Notes: generated from the sequence alone by a model not told the origin. A stretch of 64,000 nucleotides of DNA from Sedimenticola_A sp040506895 (GCA_040506895.1 JBEVVY010000001.1:2279116-2343115); one strand, 5' to 3'. Counted from the stretch's first letter, positions 40,004 through 51,449 are shown. Translations and numbers: made by a program.

Positions 40004-40417
40004 TCAGTAGTCCACCTTCCGTCTCAGTGCTTTTTGTTGGCCACGCCGTGTCTTGCTGTCGAGCCGCCGCCTCTTCGCTGCCTTTGTGGGCTTGGTGGCG
40101 ATACGCTTCTTCTGGGTCACCGAGACCTTTCTGATCAACAGCCTCAAGCGCTCCAGGGCATCTTCCCGGTTCTTCTCCTGGGTGCGGAACCGCTGGGCCT
40201 TGATGACGATGATGCCCTCCTTGGAGATGCGGCTGTCCTTCAGATTCAGAAGCCGTTGCTTGTAGAAGTCGGGCAGGGATGAAAGGGAGATATCGAAACG
40301 CAGGTGAATCGCCGATGAGACCTTGTTGACGTTCTGGCCACCGGCACCCTGTGCCCTGATCGCCGTCAGTTCAATCTCTTCATCGGGAATGGATACTTTG
40401 TGTGATATCTGCAGCAC
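40004..40417 (-). CDS. arfB: Alternative ribosome-rescue factor ArfB (YaeJ)
   Basis: A 137-aa peptidyl-tRNA hydrolase that releases nascent chains from ribosomes stalled at the 3' end of an mRNA. The catalytic GGQ is at residues 26-28 in QGAGGQNVNK. The C-terminal tail (TKPTKAAKRRRLDSKTRRGQQKALRRK) is strongly basic, as needed to enter the empty mRNA channel. Both features distinguish it from ordinary release factors. It lies downstream of a small zinc-finger-like gene. Confidence 0.95.
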   Translation of the reverse strand: MLQISHKVSIPDEEIELTAIRAQGAGGQNVNKVSSAIHLRFDISLSSLPDFYKQRLLNLKDSRISKEGIIVIKAQRFRTQEKNREDALERLRLLIRKVSVTQKKRIATKPTKAAKRRRLDSKTRRGQQKALRRKVDY

Positions 40418-40458
40418 GCCGGATACCGTTATGATTGAAATCCGATCCGGCGATCGGC

Positions 40459-40662
40459 TCAGGCCTCTGACGCCTCTACAGCGATCAGGTTTTCAACACC
40501 CTTCAGCTTACCGATAAGCTGCTCCGGTTTATGGATCAACAACGGAAGATGCTGCGAGCATATCCAGTGCTGTGCCCCGTTATATTCAAGTGCCATGAGA
40601 GGCAGTTGATCAGAGGTCTGATCACACACCAGGCACCTTTTTATTGTCTTCTTCGGATTCAT
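40459..40662 (-). CDS. Small putative zinc-binding protein
   Basis: A 67-aa protein. The pattern CLVCDQ near residue 10 and WICSQHLPLLIH near residue 33 gives CxxC and CxxH pairs that could bind one zinc ion. The remainder is helical (EQLIGKLKGVENLIAVEA). No family recognised. It lies 41 bp upstream of arfB and 73 bp downstream of cysK on the same strand. Confidence 0.65.
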   Translation of the reverse strand: MNPKKTIKRCLVCDQTSDQLPLMALEYNGAQHWICSQHLPLLIHKPEQLIGKLKGVENLIAVEASEA

Positions 40663-40735
40663 AGACTACTCCCCATTGCAGCCTAAACTCCGATAACTTT
40701 AGCATGTTAAAGGTTTTTTTGCCGGGCGTTCCGGT

Positions 40736-41647
40736 TCACTCCCAGACATCGGTACTGAGATAACGCTCGCCGGTATCGGGAAGCATGGCAAGCAGTACCT
40801 TGTCGCGAAAGCTCTCGCGCCTGGCCACCTTGATCATTCCCGCAACGGCGGCACCGGATGATATACCAGCGAATATCCCCTCCTCTCTTGCAAGATAGCG
40901 GGTGGTCTCGTAGGCCTCATCCGTGGTGATCTGAACCACCTCATCCCATATCTTTGTATCGAGCACCTCGGGTATGAAACCCGGCGCTGTACCCATGATC
41001 TTGTGCTTGCACGCAATACCCCGGGTCAGGATCGGCGAATCGGCAGGCTCGGTGGCGATCACCTGCAGGTTGGCGTTGTACTCGCGCAGGTTGCTGCCGA
41101 GCCCGGAGATGGTGCCACCGGTGCCGGTTGTGCAGACGATGGCATCCAGTTCATCACCAAAGTCTTCAATGATCTCCCTGGCGGTCTGCCTGTGGGCACC
41201 CGGGTTGTCCGGATTGAAGTGCTGCCCGATGAAGAACCAGCCCTTCTCTTCGGCCAGTCGCTTCGCCTCCTCGATGGCCCCCTTGGTACCCTTCTGCGCA
41301 GGCGTCAGTACCAGTTCGGCGCCGAAGGCGCGCAGGATCTTCTTGCGCTCGTCGCTCATATCCTCGGCCATCACCATCACGGCCGGGTAGCCCTTTACCG
41401 CTGCCACCATGGCGATGCCGATACCGGTATTGCCCGACGTGGGCTCGATGATCACATCGCCCGGCTTTATCAGGCCACGCCGCTCCGCCTCTTCGATCAT
41501 GTTCAGTGCCGGGCGATCCTTGACCGAACCCGCGGGATTGAAACTCTCGACCTTCACCCAGAGTTCACGGGCCTGGATATCCTTCACCTTGTTGAGACGG
41601 ATAACCGGCGTGTTGCCTACGGTCTGCAGTATGTTGTCGTATTTCAT
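40736..41647 (-). CDS. cysK: Cysteine synthase A (O-acetylserine sulfhydrylase)
   Basis: A 303-aa PLP enzyme that makes cysteine from O-acetylserine and sulfide. The PLP lysine is K43 in AGSVKDRPA. The substrate loop PTSGNTG spans 69-75 and the phosphate-binding loop is TTGTGGT. The AGSVKDR and MSDERKKILRAFGAEL blocks fit CysK better than CysM. It is divergent from the HAD phosphatase gene. Confidence 0.92.
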   Translation of the reverse strand: MKYDNILQTVGNTPVIRLNKVKDIQARELWVKVESFNPAGSVKDRPALNMIEEAERRGLIKPGDVIIEPTSGNTGIGIAMVAAVKGYPAVMVMAEDMSDERKKILRAFGAELVLTPAQKGTKGAIEEAKRLAEEKGWFFIGQHFNPDNPGAHRQTAREIIEDFGDELDAIVCTTGTGGTISGLGSNLREYNANLQVIATEPADSPILTRGIACKHKIMGTAPGFIPEVLDTKIWDEVVQITTDEAYETTRYLAREEGIFAGISSGAAVAGMIKVARRESFRDKVLLAMLPDTGERYLSTDVWE

Positions 41648-41731
41648 CGATGCGCGGTAATAAGGGGATTGGAGGGCGGGATGATAACCTACTTGGAAGA
41701 TCTTTATCAGGGTATGGTGTAAATTGACCTG

Positions 41732-42439
41732 GTGATGAACAACAGCTTATTCACACAGGATATCCGTGCCATCAGCTTCGATCTCGACGATACGCTGTGG
41801 GACAACCGCCCCGTTCTGAAGGCGGCGGAGCAAGCGCTTTGCGACTGGCTCGCGGAACACTATCCGAGGATAGGAGAGGCATACGACTGCGAGGCACTCT
41901 ACCGCTTGCGCCATGCACTCTATGCATCCCGCCCGGACCTGCACCATGACATGACCGAACTGAGGAAGGTGTTCCTGGCTCAGCTTGCACTGGACACCGG
42001 CTATGACCGCAGCCTGGTGGAACCGGCCTTCGAGATGTTCATCGAGGCTCGCCACAGGATCACTCTCTACGACGATGTCATCCCCGGGCTGGAACGACTG
42101 AGAAGGGACGGCTACCTGCTGGGCGCACTCACCAACGGCAATGCCAGCATCGAACGCCTTGGCATCGATCATTTGTTCGATTTCTCTGTCACTTCAGAAG
42201 AGGCCGGCGCCGCCAAGCCCGAACCCCGCATGTTCGAAATGGCCTGCGAGCGTTCCGGCATCGGCCCGGAGGGGATGCTTCACGTGGGCGACGAACCGAC
42301 CACCGATATCGAGGGGGCGCGTCGGGCGGGAATACGCTGTATCTGGATGAACCGGCAGAACACCCGCCTGGAGACGGCTGTCGAACCCGATGCAATGGTT
42401 CAAGATATGCAGGAGTTGCTGTCTCTGCTGCAGTCGTGA
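41732..42439 (+). CDS. HAD-superfamily hydrolase, YigB-like
   Basis: A 235-aa phosphatase. HAD motif I is FDLDDTLWDN, motif II LTNGN, motif III GAAKPEPRMF, and motif IV VGDEPTTDIEGARRAG. The cap domain is helical (subclass IA). It resembles YigB-type phosphatases, which act on FMN or the ribitylaminouracil phosphate of riboflavin synthesis, but the substrate cannot be fixed from sequence. The frame can start at GTG (41732) or the adjacent ATG (41735); the ATG is more likely. GACCTGG upstream gives only a weak ribosome site. Confidence 0.85.
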   Translation: MMNNSLFTQDIRAISFDLDDTLWDNRPVLKAAEQALCDWLAEHYPRIGEAYDCEALYRLRHALYASRPDLHHDMTELRKVFLAQLALDTGYDRSLVEPAFEMFIEARHRITLYDDVIPGLERLRRDGYLLGALTNGNASIERLGIDHLFDFSVTSEEAGAAKPEPRMFEMACERSGIGPEGMLHVGDEPTTDIEGARRAGIRCIWMNRQNTRLETAVEPDAMVQDMQELLSLLQS

Positions 42440-42551
42440 GAAGCCCATCATCCGGCTCGGCAGACACCGGGTCAGCATTGCGGTTTTCAACCATGTTACG
42501 CCATCCGCTTATCCTATAGACTGCGCCTGAACTGCGTATATTCCAATCACT

Positions 42552-43850
42552 ATGCAAGAGACAGCCAACACACGCCAGCCACTCGGGTTACAGCTCCTGA
42601 TGGCCCTGCTCATCACCCTGCTGGCAACCACGGCCGCCGCTTCCGACAGCGAGGAGTTGTCGATTGCACTCTCGTCGGAAACGGAGATCCCGGTCACCCG
42701 CTTCCACAGTGATGGCGACCGTATTCTCTGGCTGCCTTCAGAGTTCGGTTTTCGAGGCGCACGCGAACTGAGCCTGGCGGATGGACTGGCGGTACACGGT
42801 TTCGATGTCTGGCTGGCGGATCTCCACGATGGCTATTTCCTGCCACCGGGTCGCAGCAGCCTGCTGGAGATCCCGGTTGATGAGGTCGCCGAACTGATAG
42901 CGCGAAGCCAGCCGGAGCAGGGACGCCTCTTTATCATGAGCACGGGACGCGGGGCCGCCCTGGCGATGATGGCGGTCAGGCGGTGGCAACAGCTGTATTC
43001 AGAACGCAAACCCCTCGGTGGCCTGTTCCTGTTCCACCCCAACCTGATGGCCAGGGCTCCTGTCCCGGGAGAGGATCCGGAGTACCTGCCGGTGGCGCAA
43101 CTGACCAACCAGCCGGTACTGCTGATACAACCGGCGGACTCCTCCAAGCGATGGTACCTGGATGAGCTGCTGGAGAAACTCAGGGGTGGAGGCGCAGACG
43201 TGTTCACCCGCGTGATAAGGGATGTCTCGGACGGCTTTCATCAACGACCCAACGCCTCTGAAAAGGAGCTTGCACAGAGTGCAAAGCTGCCCGGAATACT
43301 GTCCTCCGTCGCGCCCCTGCTTGCAGGCATCAACCCGGCAGCGAAGACACCCGCGAAGGCGATCGGCACAGGCGATGAGCCGGAATGGAACGCTACCGCG
43401 TTCAGTGGAAAGCTCTCACCCTACACGGGTGACCCCACACCACCGGGACTCTCTCTCACCGACCTGGAGGGGCAACGCTATACCTTGAGCGACTACAGGG
43501 GAAAGGTGGTGCTCCTCAACTTCTGGGCCACCTGGTGCCCCCCCTGCGTGAAGGAGATCCCCTCCCTGGGACGTCTCAAGCGCAAACTCAGTGACCGCAG
43601 CGTTGCGGTGCTGAGCGTTGATGTGGGCGAAAGCGTGGAGCGGGTGGAGGCCTTCCTGAAGAAGGTACCGGCGGACTTTCCGGTGATGCTCGATCCCGAA
43701 GGGGCGACGGTCAAGACGTGGAAGCTGCGCGCATTCCCCACCACCTTCCTGATCGATGGGGAGGGCCGGATACGTTACGCCTATTTCGGCGGATTGGAGT
43801 GGGACACCCCGGAGGTAGTGACGCTGATCGAAAAGATGCTCGAAGAGTAG
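42552..43850 (+). CDS. Alpha/beta-hydrolase-like domain fused to TlpA-type thioredoxin
   Basis: A 432-aa exported fusion. A signal anchor (about 13-30, ending TTAAAS) is followed by a domain of about 240 residues resembling an alpha/beta hydrolase. The nucleophile-elbow region reads STGRGAA, so the serine is displaced or lost. After a linker, a TlpA/ResA thioredoxin domain begins near 295, with the redox motif WCPPC (C329, C332) and the cis-proline in AFPTTFLID. The thioredoxin half should be active in the periplasm. The combination is unusual. It abuts the diguanylate cyclase gene tail to tail with no intervening base. Confidence 0.85.
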   Translation: MQETANTRQPLGLQLLMALLITLLATTAAASDSEELSIALSSETEIPVTRFHSDGDRILWLPSEFGFRGARELSLADGLAVHGFDVWLADLHDGYFLPPGRSSLLEIPVDEVAELIARSQPEQGRLFIMSTGRGAALAMMAVRRWQQLYSERKPLGGLFLFHPNLMARAPVPGEDPEYLPVAQLTNQPVLLIQPADSSKRWYLDELLEKLRGGGADVFTRVIRDVSDGFHQRPNASEKELAQSAKLPGILSSVAPLLAGINPAAKTPAKAIGTGDEPEWNATAFSGKLSPYTGDPTPPGLSLTDLEGQRYTLSDYRGKVVLLNFWATWCPPCVKEIPSLGRLKRKLSDRSVAVLSVDVGESVERVEAFLKKVPADFPVMLDPEGATVKTWKLRAFPTTFLIDGEGRIRYAYFGGLEWDTPEVVTLIEKMLEE

Positions 43851-45380
43851 TCAGCCTTCACCGCACTCGGACCACTCATCACACTCCCTTTCGCAGACGA
43901 CCAGCCGGTTGCGACCGCTCTCCTTGGCCTGGTAGAGGGCCTTGTCGCAGCGGCAGAGCATGCGCTCGACACTGTCCTCCTCCCCACCGTAGTGGGTCAG
44001 CCCTGCACTCACAGTCAGCTTGATCCTGTGCTGATCCGCGGTGGCGATGGAGAGCGCCTCTATGGCACTGCGCAGCCGCTCGATCGCCTGCCGGGCGGCC
44101 TGCTCGCCTGACTCAGGCATCACGACCAGGAACTCCTCGCCGCCCACACGCCCCAGCAGATCGCAATCCCTCAGGGACTGCTTGCAGCTGTTGACCACCG
44201 CCTTGAGCGCCAGGTCACCTGCCGCATGGCCATAGGTATCGATGATCTTCTTGAAGTAATCGAGATCCAGCAGGGCCATGGAGAAGTCCGATCCGTAGCG
44301 CGATGCACGCCTCACCTCGTCGCCGGCGAGATCCATGATACGTCGGCGATTCAGGGCGCCGGTCAGTTCATCGGTGGTGGCCAGTCGACGCAGTTCGGCC
44401 TCCAGTGTCTCGCGCTCGTGGAGCTCCTGGTTGAGCGCCTCGGTGCGGCTGGCGACCCGTTGGCGCAGCATGCGGTTCCAGAGCAGTACACCGATGAACA
44501 CGATCACTGCGAGTGCTGCCGCCAGCTCGGCGACAAATGCCCAGGTCAGCTCCCACTCGGAGCCCCCGAGACTGATCCAGCGCCGGTAGATCTCGCGCTT
44601 CCTGTCCTCGCTGATACTGTCCAGGCCTTTCTGGATGATACCTACCAGCAGTGGCCAGTCGTTGCGGGCGGCGAACCTCAGGTTCCACTCGAAGCCGGAT
44701 TCGCCGGCCACGCGCAGGTTGGTCAGCCCCTCTTTCTCGATGTAGTAGATGGCCGAGGCGTTGGTCGCCACGATGGCGTCGGCAAGGCCGAAGGAGACCA
44801 TGCGCAGGCCGGTCTCGATATCCGGCACCGAGAGCCGTTCTATCTCGGGATAGTTCTCCGCGATGTACTGCTCCGAGGCGTAGTTGGTGATGGTCACCAG
44901 GCGCTTGCCCGCCAGATCCGGAACACGCAGCTCACCCTCGACCTCCTTGCGCACGATAATCACCGCCGGCAGCCGGATATAAGGCTCTGTGAAGTTCATG
45001 TAGGTGGCGCGCTCGTCTGTCTTGGCAGCAGCCCCCCAGACATCCACCTCGCGCCGTTTGCTCTTCTCGATCACCTGGTTCCAGCTCTGCAGCTGGACAA
45101 TTTTCAGATCGATACCCACCAGTTCGCGCATGTAGTGCACGAAATCGGCGGTGATACCCCGGTAGGTATCGCTTTCGTCGAAGAACTCCACCGGCGGGTA
45201 GTTGGGCGCAGGGGCAAAGCGGATCGGCGGGGCACTCTCGAGCCATTGCCGCTCTTCAGGGGTGAGGATGTCCGAACAGACCGGCAGTGAGACCAGGCAG
45301 AGCAACAGCCCCATCCCCAGGACACCCAGAAGCCCCTGAAACCTGCTGTTACCACCCGATCTGCAGAACAACTTTTTCAT
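43851..45380 (-). CDS. Diguanylate cyclase with periplasmic solute-binding sensor
   Basis: A 509-aa membrane protein. A signal peptide precedes a bacterial extracellular solute-binding domain of family 3 (about 45-270). A transmembrane helix spans about 282-305, followed by a short coiled coil and a GGDEF domain. The active-site motif is GGEEF (413-417), with an RDCD inhibitory site five residues before it, so it should make c-di-GMP and be product-inhibited. The sensor probably binds a small amino-acid-like ligand. c-di-GMP commonly controls exopolysaccharide, and a polysaccharide locus begins 2.4 kb away, but a link is inference. Confidence 0.93.
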   Translation of the reverse strand: MKKLFCRSGGNSRFQGLLGVLGMGLLLCLVSLPVCSDILTPEERQWLESAPPIRFAPAPNYPPVEFFDESDTYRGITADFVHYMRELVGIDLKIVQLQSWNQVIEKSKRREVDVWGAAAKTDERATYMNFTEPYIRLPAVIIVRKEVEGELRVPDLAGKRLVTITNYASEQYIAENYPEIERLSVPDIETGLRMVSFGLADAIVATNASAIYYIEKEGLTNLRVAGESGFEWNLRFAARNDWPLLVGIIQKGLDSISEDRKREIYRRWISLGGSEWELTWAFVAELAAALAVIVFIGVLLWNRMLRQRVASRTEALNQELHERETLEAELRRLATTDELTGALNRRRIMDLAGDEVRRASRYGSDFSMALLDLDYFKKIIDTYGHAAGDLALKAVVNSCKQSLRDCDLLGRVGGEEFLVVMPESGEQAARQAIERLRSAIEALSIATADQHRIKLTVSAGLTHYGGEEDSVERMLCRCDKALYQAKESGRNRLVVCERECDEWSECGEG

Positions 45381-45486
45381 TTTGTTTTTCAGTGTATTAC
45401 CGGACTCAAATAGACCCGACAGGGCAAACTCGCCGTCTAATTTAAGGGTAATACATAAACAGGTTTTCTACGAAAGAAAAAAAGGC

Positions 45487-45512
45487 CCTCGGGATCTCTC
45501 CCTCGGGCCTTT
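45487..45512 (-). terminator. Rho-independent terminator after thiC
   Basis: On the minus strand a GGCCC/GGGCC stem with an internal TC loop and an inner GGG/CCC is followed by a run of T. It lies 32 bp beyond the thiC stop. Confidence 0.75.
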
Positions 45513-45543
45513 TCCAGTAGCTGCTGCGGGTACTGAAGGCTCT

Positions 45544-47433
<1,890 letters not shown>

Positions 47434-47494
47434 GCCTATGTTCCTCTGTAAGGGGAGGGAAATGGGCTACAGGCCATAGTGTCACGGCTCCCGT

Positions 47495-47567
47495 AGCTTT
47501 CCTCCGCCGGCATTAACCGGATCAGGTGCAAAGGGTGTTTCTCAGCTCCGTTGGAGCACCCCTAGCT
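47495..47567 (-). promoter_or_regulatory. TPP (thi-box) riboswitch in the thiC leader
   Basis: The minus strand has the full THI-box consensus: GGGGTGC, CTGAGA, ACCC and ACCTGATCCGGTTAATGCCG followed by AGGAAAGCT. The AGCT ends can form helix P1. About 60 nt separate it from the thiC ATG. I see no terminator hairpin with a T tract between, so control is probably at translation initiation. Confidence 0.93.
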
Positions 47568-47743
47568 CGTCGATGCTCTGGCATCCTGGGAATGGGGCTA
47601 AAACTAACCAAAATGGTCAGGTAAATCAACCGAAACAGGCATGCCAACAGGCCGATTTCCGCACATAGGGAAGGCGGTTACCATTACCCACGGCAACTGT
47701 GTTATAAGCTCTCTTCAGGCTGATACAACACTAAAGGAATGAA

Positions 47744-49174
47744 ATGCCACTCATACCCATAATACTTTCAGGTGGCGCGGGCACGCGCCTTTGGCCTGTC
47801 TCACGGGAAGGATTCCCCAAGCCTTTCATGAAACTGGCCGACGGCGAAAGCCTGATTCAGAAAACCTACAACCGCGCGGCCAGGGTGGCCGAGGGCGGAG
47901 AGATTCTCACCGTCACCAACCGCGACTACTTCTTCCTGAGCAAGGATGAGTTCGCGATCGCCGGTGTCGGCGAGGAGAACAGTGGCACTTTCCTGCTGGA
48001 ACCGGTTGCCCGCAATACGGCACCGGCGGTGGCCATGGCCGCCTTCTATATCGCCGAAAAGTACGGCCGGGACGCCCTGATGCTGATTCTCGCCGCCGAC
48101 CACCTGATCAGCGACACGGAAACCTTCGCTTCCGCAGTCGCGGATACCGCGACCCTTGCCCGGGACGATTACCTGGTGACCTTCGGTATCGTGCCGACCT
48201 CACCGGAAACAGGTTTCGGCTATATCGAAAGCGGCCCTGAACTGGGCCCCGGTAAACAGGTGAAGCGTTTCGTCGAGAAGCCGTCCGAGGAGAAGGCGGC
48301 AGACTACCTGGCCGCCGGTAACTTTCTCTGGAACTCCGGCATGTTCTGTTTCAAGGCAGGCGTCATCCTCGATGAACTGGCCAGCCATGCGCCGGATGTC
48401 TATGGCGCGGCAGAGACCTGCTGGAAGGGCCTGAATGAGAATAACCCCGATTCCGGGATGCTGGAGATACCGGCTGAAACCTTCTCCGAAGTTCCGGCCA
48501 TCTCGGTCGACTACGCGGTGATGGAACGCTCTGACCGGGTGGCCGTGGTTCCCGGCCATTTCGACTGGAACGATATCGGTTCCTGGAAGTCCCTGAGCCA
48601 GCTTACTGAGCCGGACGCCGACAACAACCGGACCATCGGCGAGGCCATACTGGTGGACAGCAAGAACACCTTCGTACAGAGCGAGGACCGGCTGGTGGCC
48701 ACGGTAGGCATCGAAAACATGCTGATCGTCGATACCCCTGATGCCCTGCTGGTCGCCCACGAGGATAACGCCCAGGACATCAAGAAGATCGTCAGCCGGC
48801 TAAAACAGCAGGATCACGAAGCCTACAAGCTCCACCGCACGGTGGCCCGCCCCTGGGGCACCTACACGGTGCTCGAGGAGGGCTCCAGCTTCAAGATCAA
48901 GCGCATCGTTGTAAAGCCCGGCTCCAGCATCAGCCTGCAGATGCATCACCACCGCAGCGAACACTGGATCGTGGTCAGCGGCATGGCCAAGGTGACCAAC
49001 GGGGAGCGGGAGCTTTTCGTCAGCGCCAACGAGTCGACCTATATCCCCGCCGGCCACAAGCATCGGCTGGAGAACCCCGGGATAGTCGACCTGGTGATCA
49101 TCGAGGTGCAGAGTGGCGAGTACCTGGGCGAGGATGACATCGTCCGTTTCGAAGATATCTATGGAAGGGTCTGA
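47744..49174 (+). CDS. manC: Mannose-1-phosphate guanylyltransferase / mannose-6-phosphate isomerase
   Basis: A 476-aa bifunctional enzyme that makes GDP-mannose. The nucleotidyltransferase domain (about 1-285) starts with LSGGAGTRLWPVSR, and FVEKP is the second signature. The C-terminal cupin-type isomerase domain (about 340-470) carries SISLQMHHHRSEHW. A good AGGA precedes the ATG. The stop overlaps the manB start in TGATG, so the two are coupled. GDP-mannose would feed the glycosyltransferases encoded to the right. Confidence 0.95.
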   Translation: MPLIPIILSGGAGTRLWPVSREGFPKPFMKLADGESLIQKTYNRAARVAEGGEILTVTNRDYFFLSKDEFAIAGVGEENSGTFLLEPVARNTAPAVAMAAFYIAEKYGRDALMLILAADHLISDTETFASAVADTATLARDDYLVTFGIVPTSPETGFGYIESGPELGPGKQVKRFVEKPSEEKAADYLAAGNFLWNSGMFCFKAGVILDELASHAPDVYGAAETCWKGLNENNPDSGMLEIPAETFSEVPAISVDYAVMERSDRVAVVPGHFDWNDIGSWKSLSQLTEPDADNNRTIGEAILVDSKNTFVQSEDRLVATVGIENMLIVDTPDALLVAHEDNAQDIKKIVSRLKQQDHEAYKLHRTVARPWGTYTVLEEGSSFKIKRIVVKPGSSISLQMHHHRSEHWIVVSGMAKVTNGERELFVSANESTYIPAGHKHRLENPGIVDLVIIEVQSGEYLGEDDIVRFEDIYGRV

Positions 49175-50544
49175 TGTCTGAGCTCAGTTGTTTCAAGGCA
49201 TACGATATTCGCGGAAAACTCGGCACTGAACTGAACGAAGATATCGCCTACCGTATCGGGCGGGCTTTTGCCCAGTTCCTCGATGCACGACGGTTGGTCG
49301 TGGGCGGTGATATCCGCGAGACCAGTGAGCCGCTGAAGCAGGCCCTGGCCAGGGGATTGATGGATGCCGGTGCGGATGTGATCGATATCGGCATGACCGG
49401 CACCGAAGAGATCTACTTCGCCGCCTTCCACCTGGACGTGGATGGTGGCATCGAGGTCACCGCCAGCCATAATCCGATCGATTACAACGGCATGAAGTTG
49501 GTTGGGCGTGGCGCCGTGCCGATCAGCGGCGACACCGGCCTGCGGGAGATTCAGCGACTGGCCGAGGAGAACCGTTTCGAGCCGTCGGAAAACCGGGGGC
49601 AACTCCAGCAAGCATCCATTCTGGATGACTACGTTGACCACCTGCTCGGCTACCTCGATCCATCCCGGCTCAATCCCATCAAGCTGGTGGTCAATGCAGG
49701 CAACGGCGCTGCCGGTCACGTGATCGATGCCATGGAACAACGGTTTTCAACACTGAATATTCCGATCACCTTCCACAAGGTCCATCATCAGCCCGATGGC
49801 AGCTTCCCGAACGGCATCCCCAACCCGTTGCTGCCGGAGAACCGGGCAGCTACCGCCGATGCCGTCCTGTCCGAGGGCGCCGATATGGGCATAGCCTGGG
49901 ATGGGGATTTCGATCGCTGCTTTCTGTTCGACGAAAACGGAAAGTTCATCGAAGGCTACTATATTGTCGGTCTGCTGGCAGAGGCCTTCCTGGCCAAGCA
50001 TCCAGGAGAGAAGATCATCCATGACCCGCGCCTGACCTGGAATACCGTGGACGTGGTGGAGGGTGCGGGGGGTGTTGCCATCCAGAGCAAGACCGGACAC
50101 GCCTTCATCAAGGAGCGTATGCGGGCCGAGAACGCCATCTACGGCGGCGAGATGAGCGCCCACCACTATTTCAGGGACTTCGCCTACTGCGACAGCGGCA
50201 TGATCCCCTGGCTGCTGGTGATCGAACTGATTGGCACGACCGGCAAGCCGCTCTCAGCGCTGGTCGCCGAACGCATGTCCGCATACCCCTGCAGTGGCGA
50301 GATCAACTACAGGGTAAACGACGCCCAGGCATGCATGACGGCGGTCAAGGAGCATTACGATGCCTTGAAGCCTCGCGTCGAAAACGTCGATGGGGTCAGC
50401 CTCGAGTTCCCGGACTGGCGCCTCAATCTGAGGGCATCGAATACCGAGCCGCTGCTCAGGCTCAACGTAGAGTCCCGCGGCGACCCGGCGAAAGTCTCCG
50501 AGGTGGTTGCGGAAGTGGAGGCGATCATCGACTCACAGCGCTGA
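49174..50544 (+). CDS. manB: Phosphomannomutase
   Basis: A 456-aa alpha-D-phosphohexomutase that interconverts mannose-6- and mannose-1-phosphate. The phosphoserine loop is VTASHNPIDYNGMK, the metal loop DGDFDR, and the sugar-binding loop GGEMSAH. The phosphate-binding loop near the end reads RASNTEPLLR. Closest to the CpsG/ManB group, with phosphoglucomutase activity also possible. Start overlaps the manC stop by one base. It supplies the ManC substrate. Confidence 0.94.
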   Translation: MSELSCFKAYDIRGKLGTELNEDIAYRIGRAFAQFLDARRLVVGGDIRETSEPLKQALARGLMDAGADVIDIGMTGTEEIYFAAFHLDVDGGIEVTASHNPIDYNGMKLVGRGAVPISGDTGLREIQRLAEENRFEPSENRGQLQQASILDDYVDHLLGYLDPSRLNPIKLVVNAGNGAAGHVIDAMEQRFSTLNIPITFHKVHHQPDGSFPNGIPNPLLPENRAATADAVLSEGADMGIAWDGDFDRCFLFDENGKFIEGYYIVGLLAEAFLAKHPGEKIIHDPRLTWNTVDVVEGAGGVAIQSKTGHAFIKERMRAENAIYGGEMSAHHYFRDFAYCDSGMIPWLLVIELIGTTGKPLSALVAERMSAYPCSGEINYRVNDAQACMTAVKEHYDALKPRVENVDGVSLEFPDWRLNLRASNTEPLLRLNVESRGDPAKVSEVVAEVEAIIDSQR

Positions 50545-50753
50545 GTCGTGCATATTACCGCCTGCAGAAATACCTGAATAAGCAGCTGAAAGTAAAGCAC
50601 TTTTACAGCCCATCATGCCATCAAAATCACGAGCAGTAAGGCATTGCGCCTCTTTTTATCTTTGTATACATACAGATGACTTGCCTGAAAGCTCCAAACT
50701 GCGTACGCTAATCCATCGTTTTTGGTCAGATTAAACTGTTTCAGGTAACGAAA

Positions 50754-51419
50754 ATGGTTGCAGCAAGCCTCGAAAAAGCCCGGTTCAACATGGTCCAGCA
50801 GCAGATCCGCCCCTGGGAGGTGGTTGATGATCGCGTGATCGAGGCGCTTGAGGTGCTGCCGCGGGACGCCTTCGTTCCCGAGCAATACAAGAACCTCGCC
50901 TATACCGACACCGAAATACCCCTTGGCGATGGCCAGAAGATGATGGCGCCGAAAATCGAGGCCCGACTGCTCCAGGCCCTCGATATCAGCGAGAGCGACA
51001 AGGCACTCGAGATCGGTTCCGGCAGCGGTTTTCTGACAGCCTGCCTGGCCCGACTGGCGGCCGCGGTGGTCAGTTTCGAGATCAGTGAGACCCTGCACCA
51101 ACAGGCCAAAGAGCGGCTTGCGGATCACGACATAACCAATGTGAATCTCAGGCTGGACGATGGTCTCGACCAGCCCGGCATCCAGGGCGAACCTTTCGAT
51201 GTAATCGCCGTCACCGGCTCTATGCCCGTGATGGACGACAAGCTGAAACGGCGCCTTAAAGTTGGCGGCCGCATGTTTGTGGTTATCGGGGAAGGTGACC
51301 TCATGACCGCCAACCTCGTAACCCGCGTCAGCGAGGATGCATGGCGCACCGAGGCACTGTTCGAAACCGAACTGGCGCCTCTCCGGAATACCCCCCAGAA
51401 AGAAAAGTTCGTCTTCTGA
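50754..51419 (+). CDS. Protein-L-isoaspartate methyltransferase-like protein
   Basis: A 221-aa SAM-dependent methyltransferase of the PCMT family. Family features are VPEQYKNLAYTD near residue 42 and the SAM motif ALEIGSGSGFLTA. The substrate loop that reads GQTIS in true isoaspartyl methyltransferases is GQKMMAPK here, so the catalytic serine or threonine is missing and the substrate may differ. Genes of this type often lie near tolC or waaA in gammaproteobacteria, by my recollection; waaA is the next gene, convergent. Confidence 0.82.
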   Translation: MVAASLEKARFNMVQQQIRPWEVVDDRVIEALEVLPRDAFVPEQYKNLAYTDTEIPLGDGQKMMAPKIEARLLQALDISESDKALEIGSGSGFLTACLARLAAAVVSFEISETLHQQAKERLADHDITNVNLRLDDGLDQPGIQGEPFDVIAVTGSMPVMDDKLKRRLKVGGRMFVVIGEGDLMTANLVTRVSEDAWRTEALFETELAPLRNTPQKEKFVF

Positions 51420-51449
51420 AACCTGGCGCGGGTCCGTTCCCAGCCTGTT

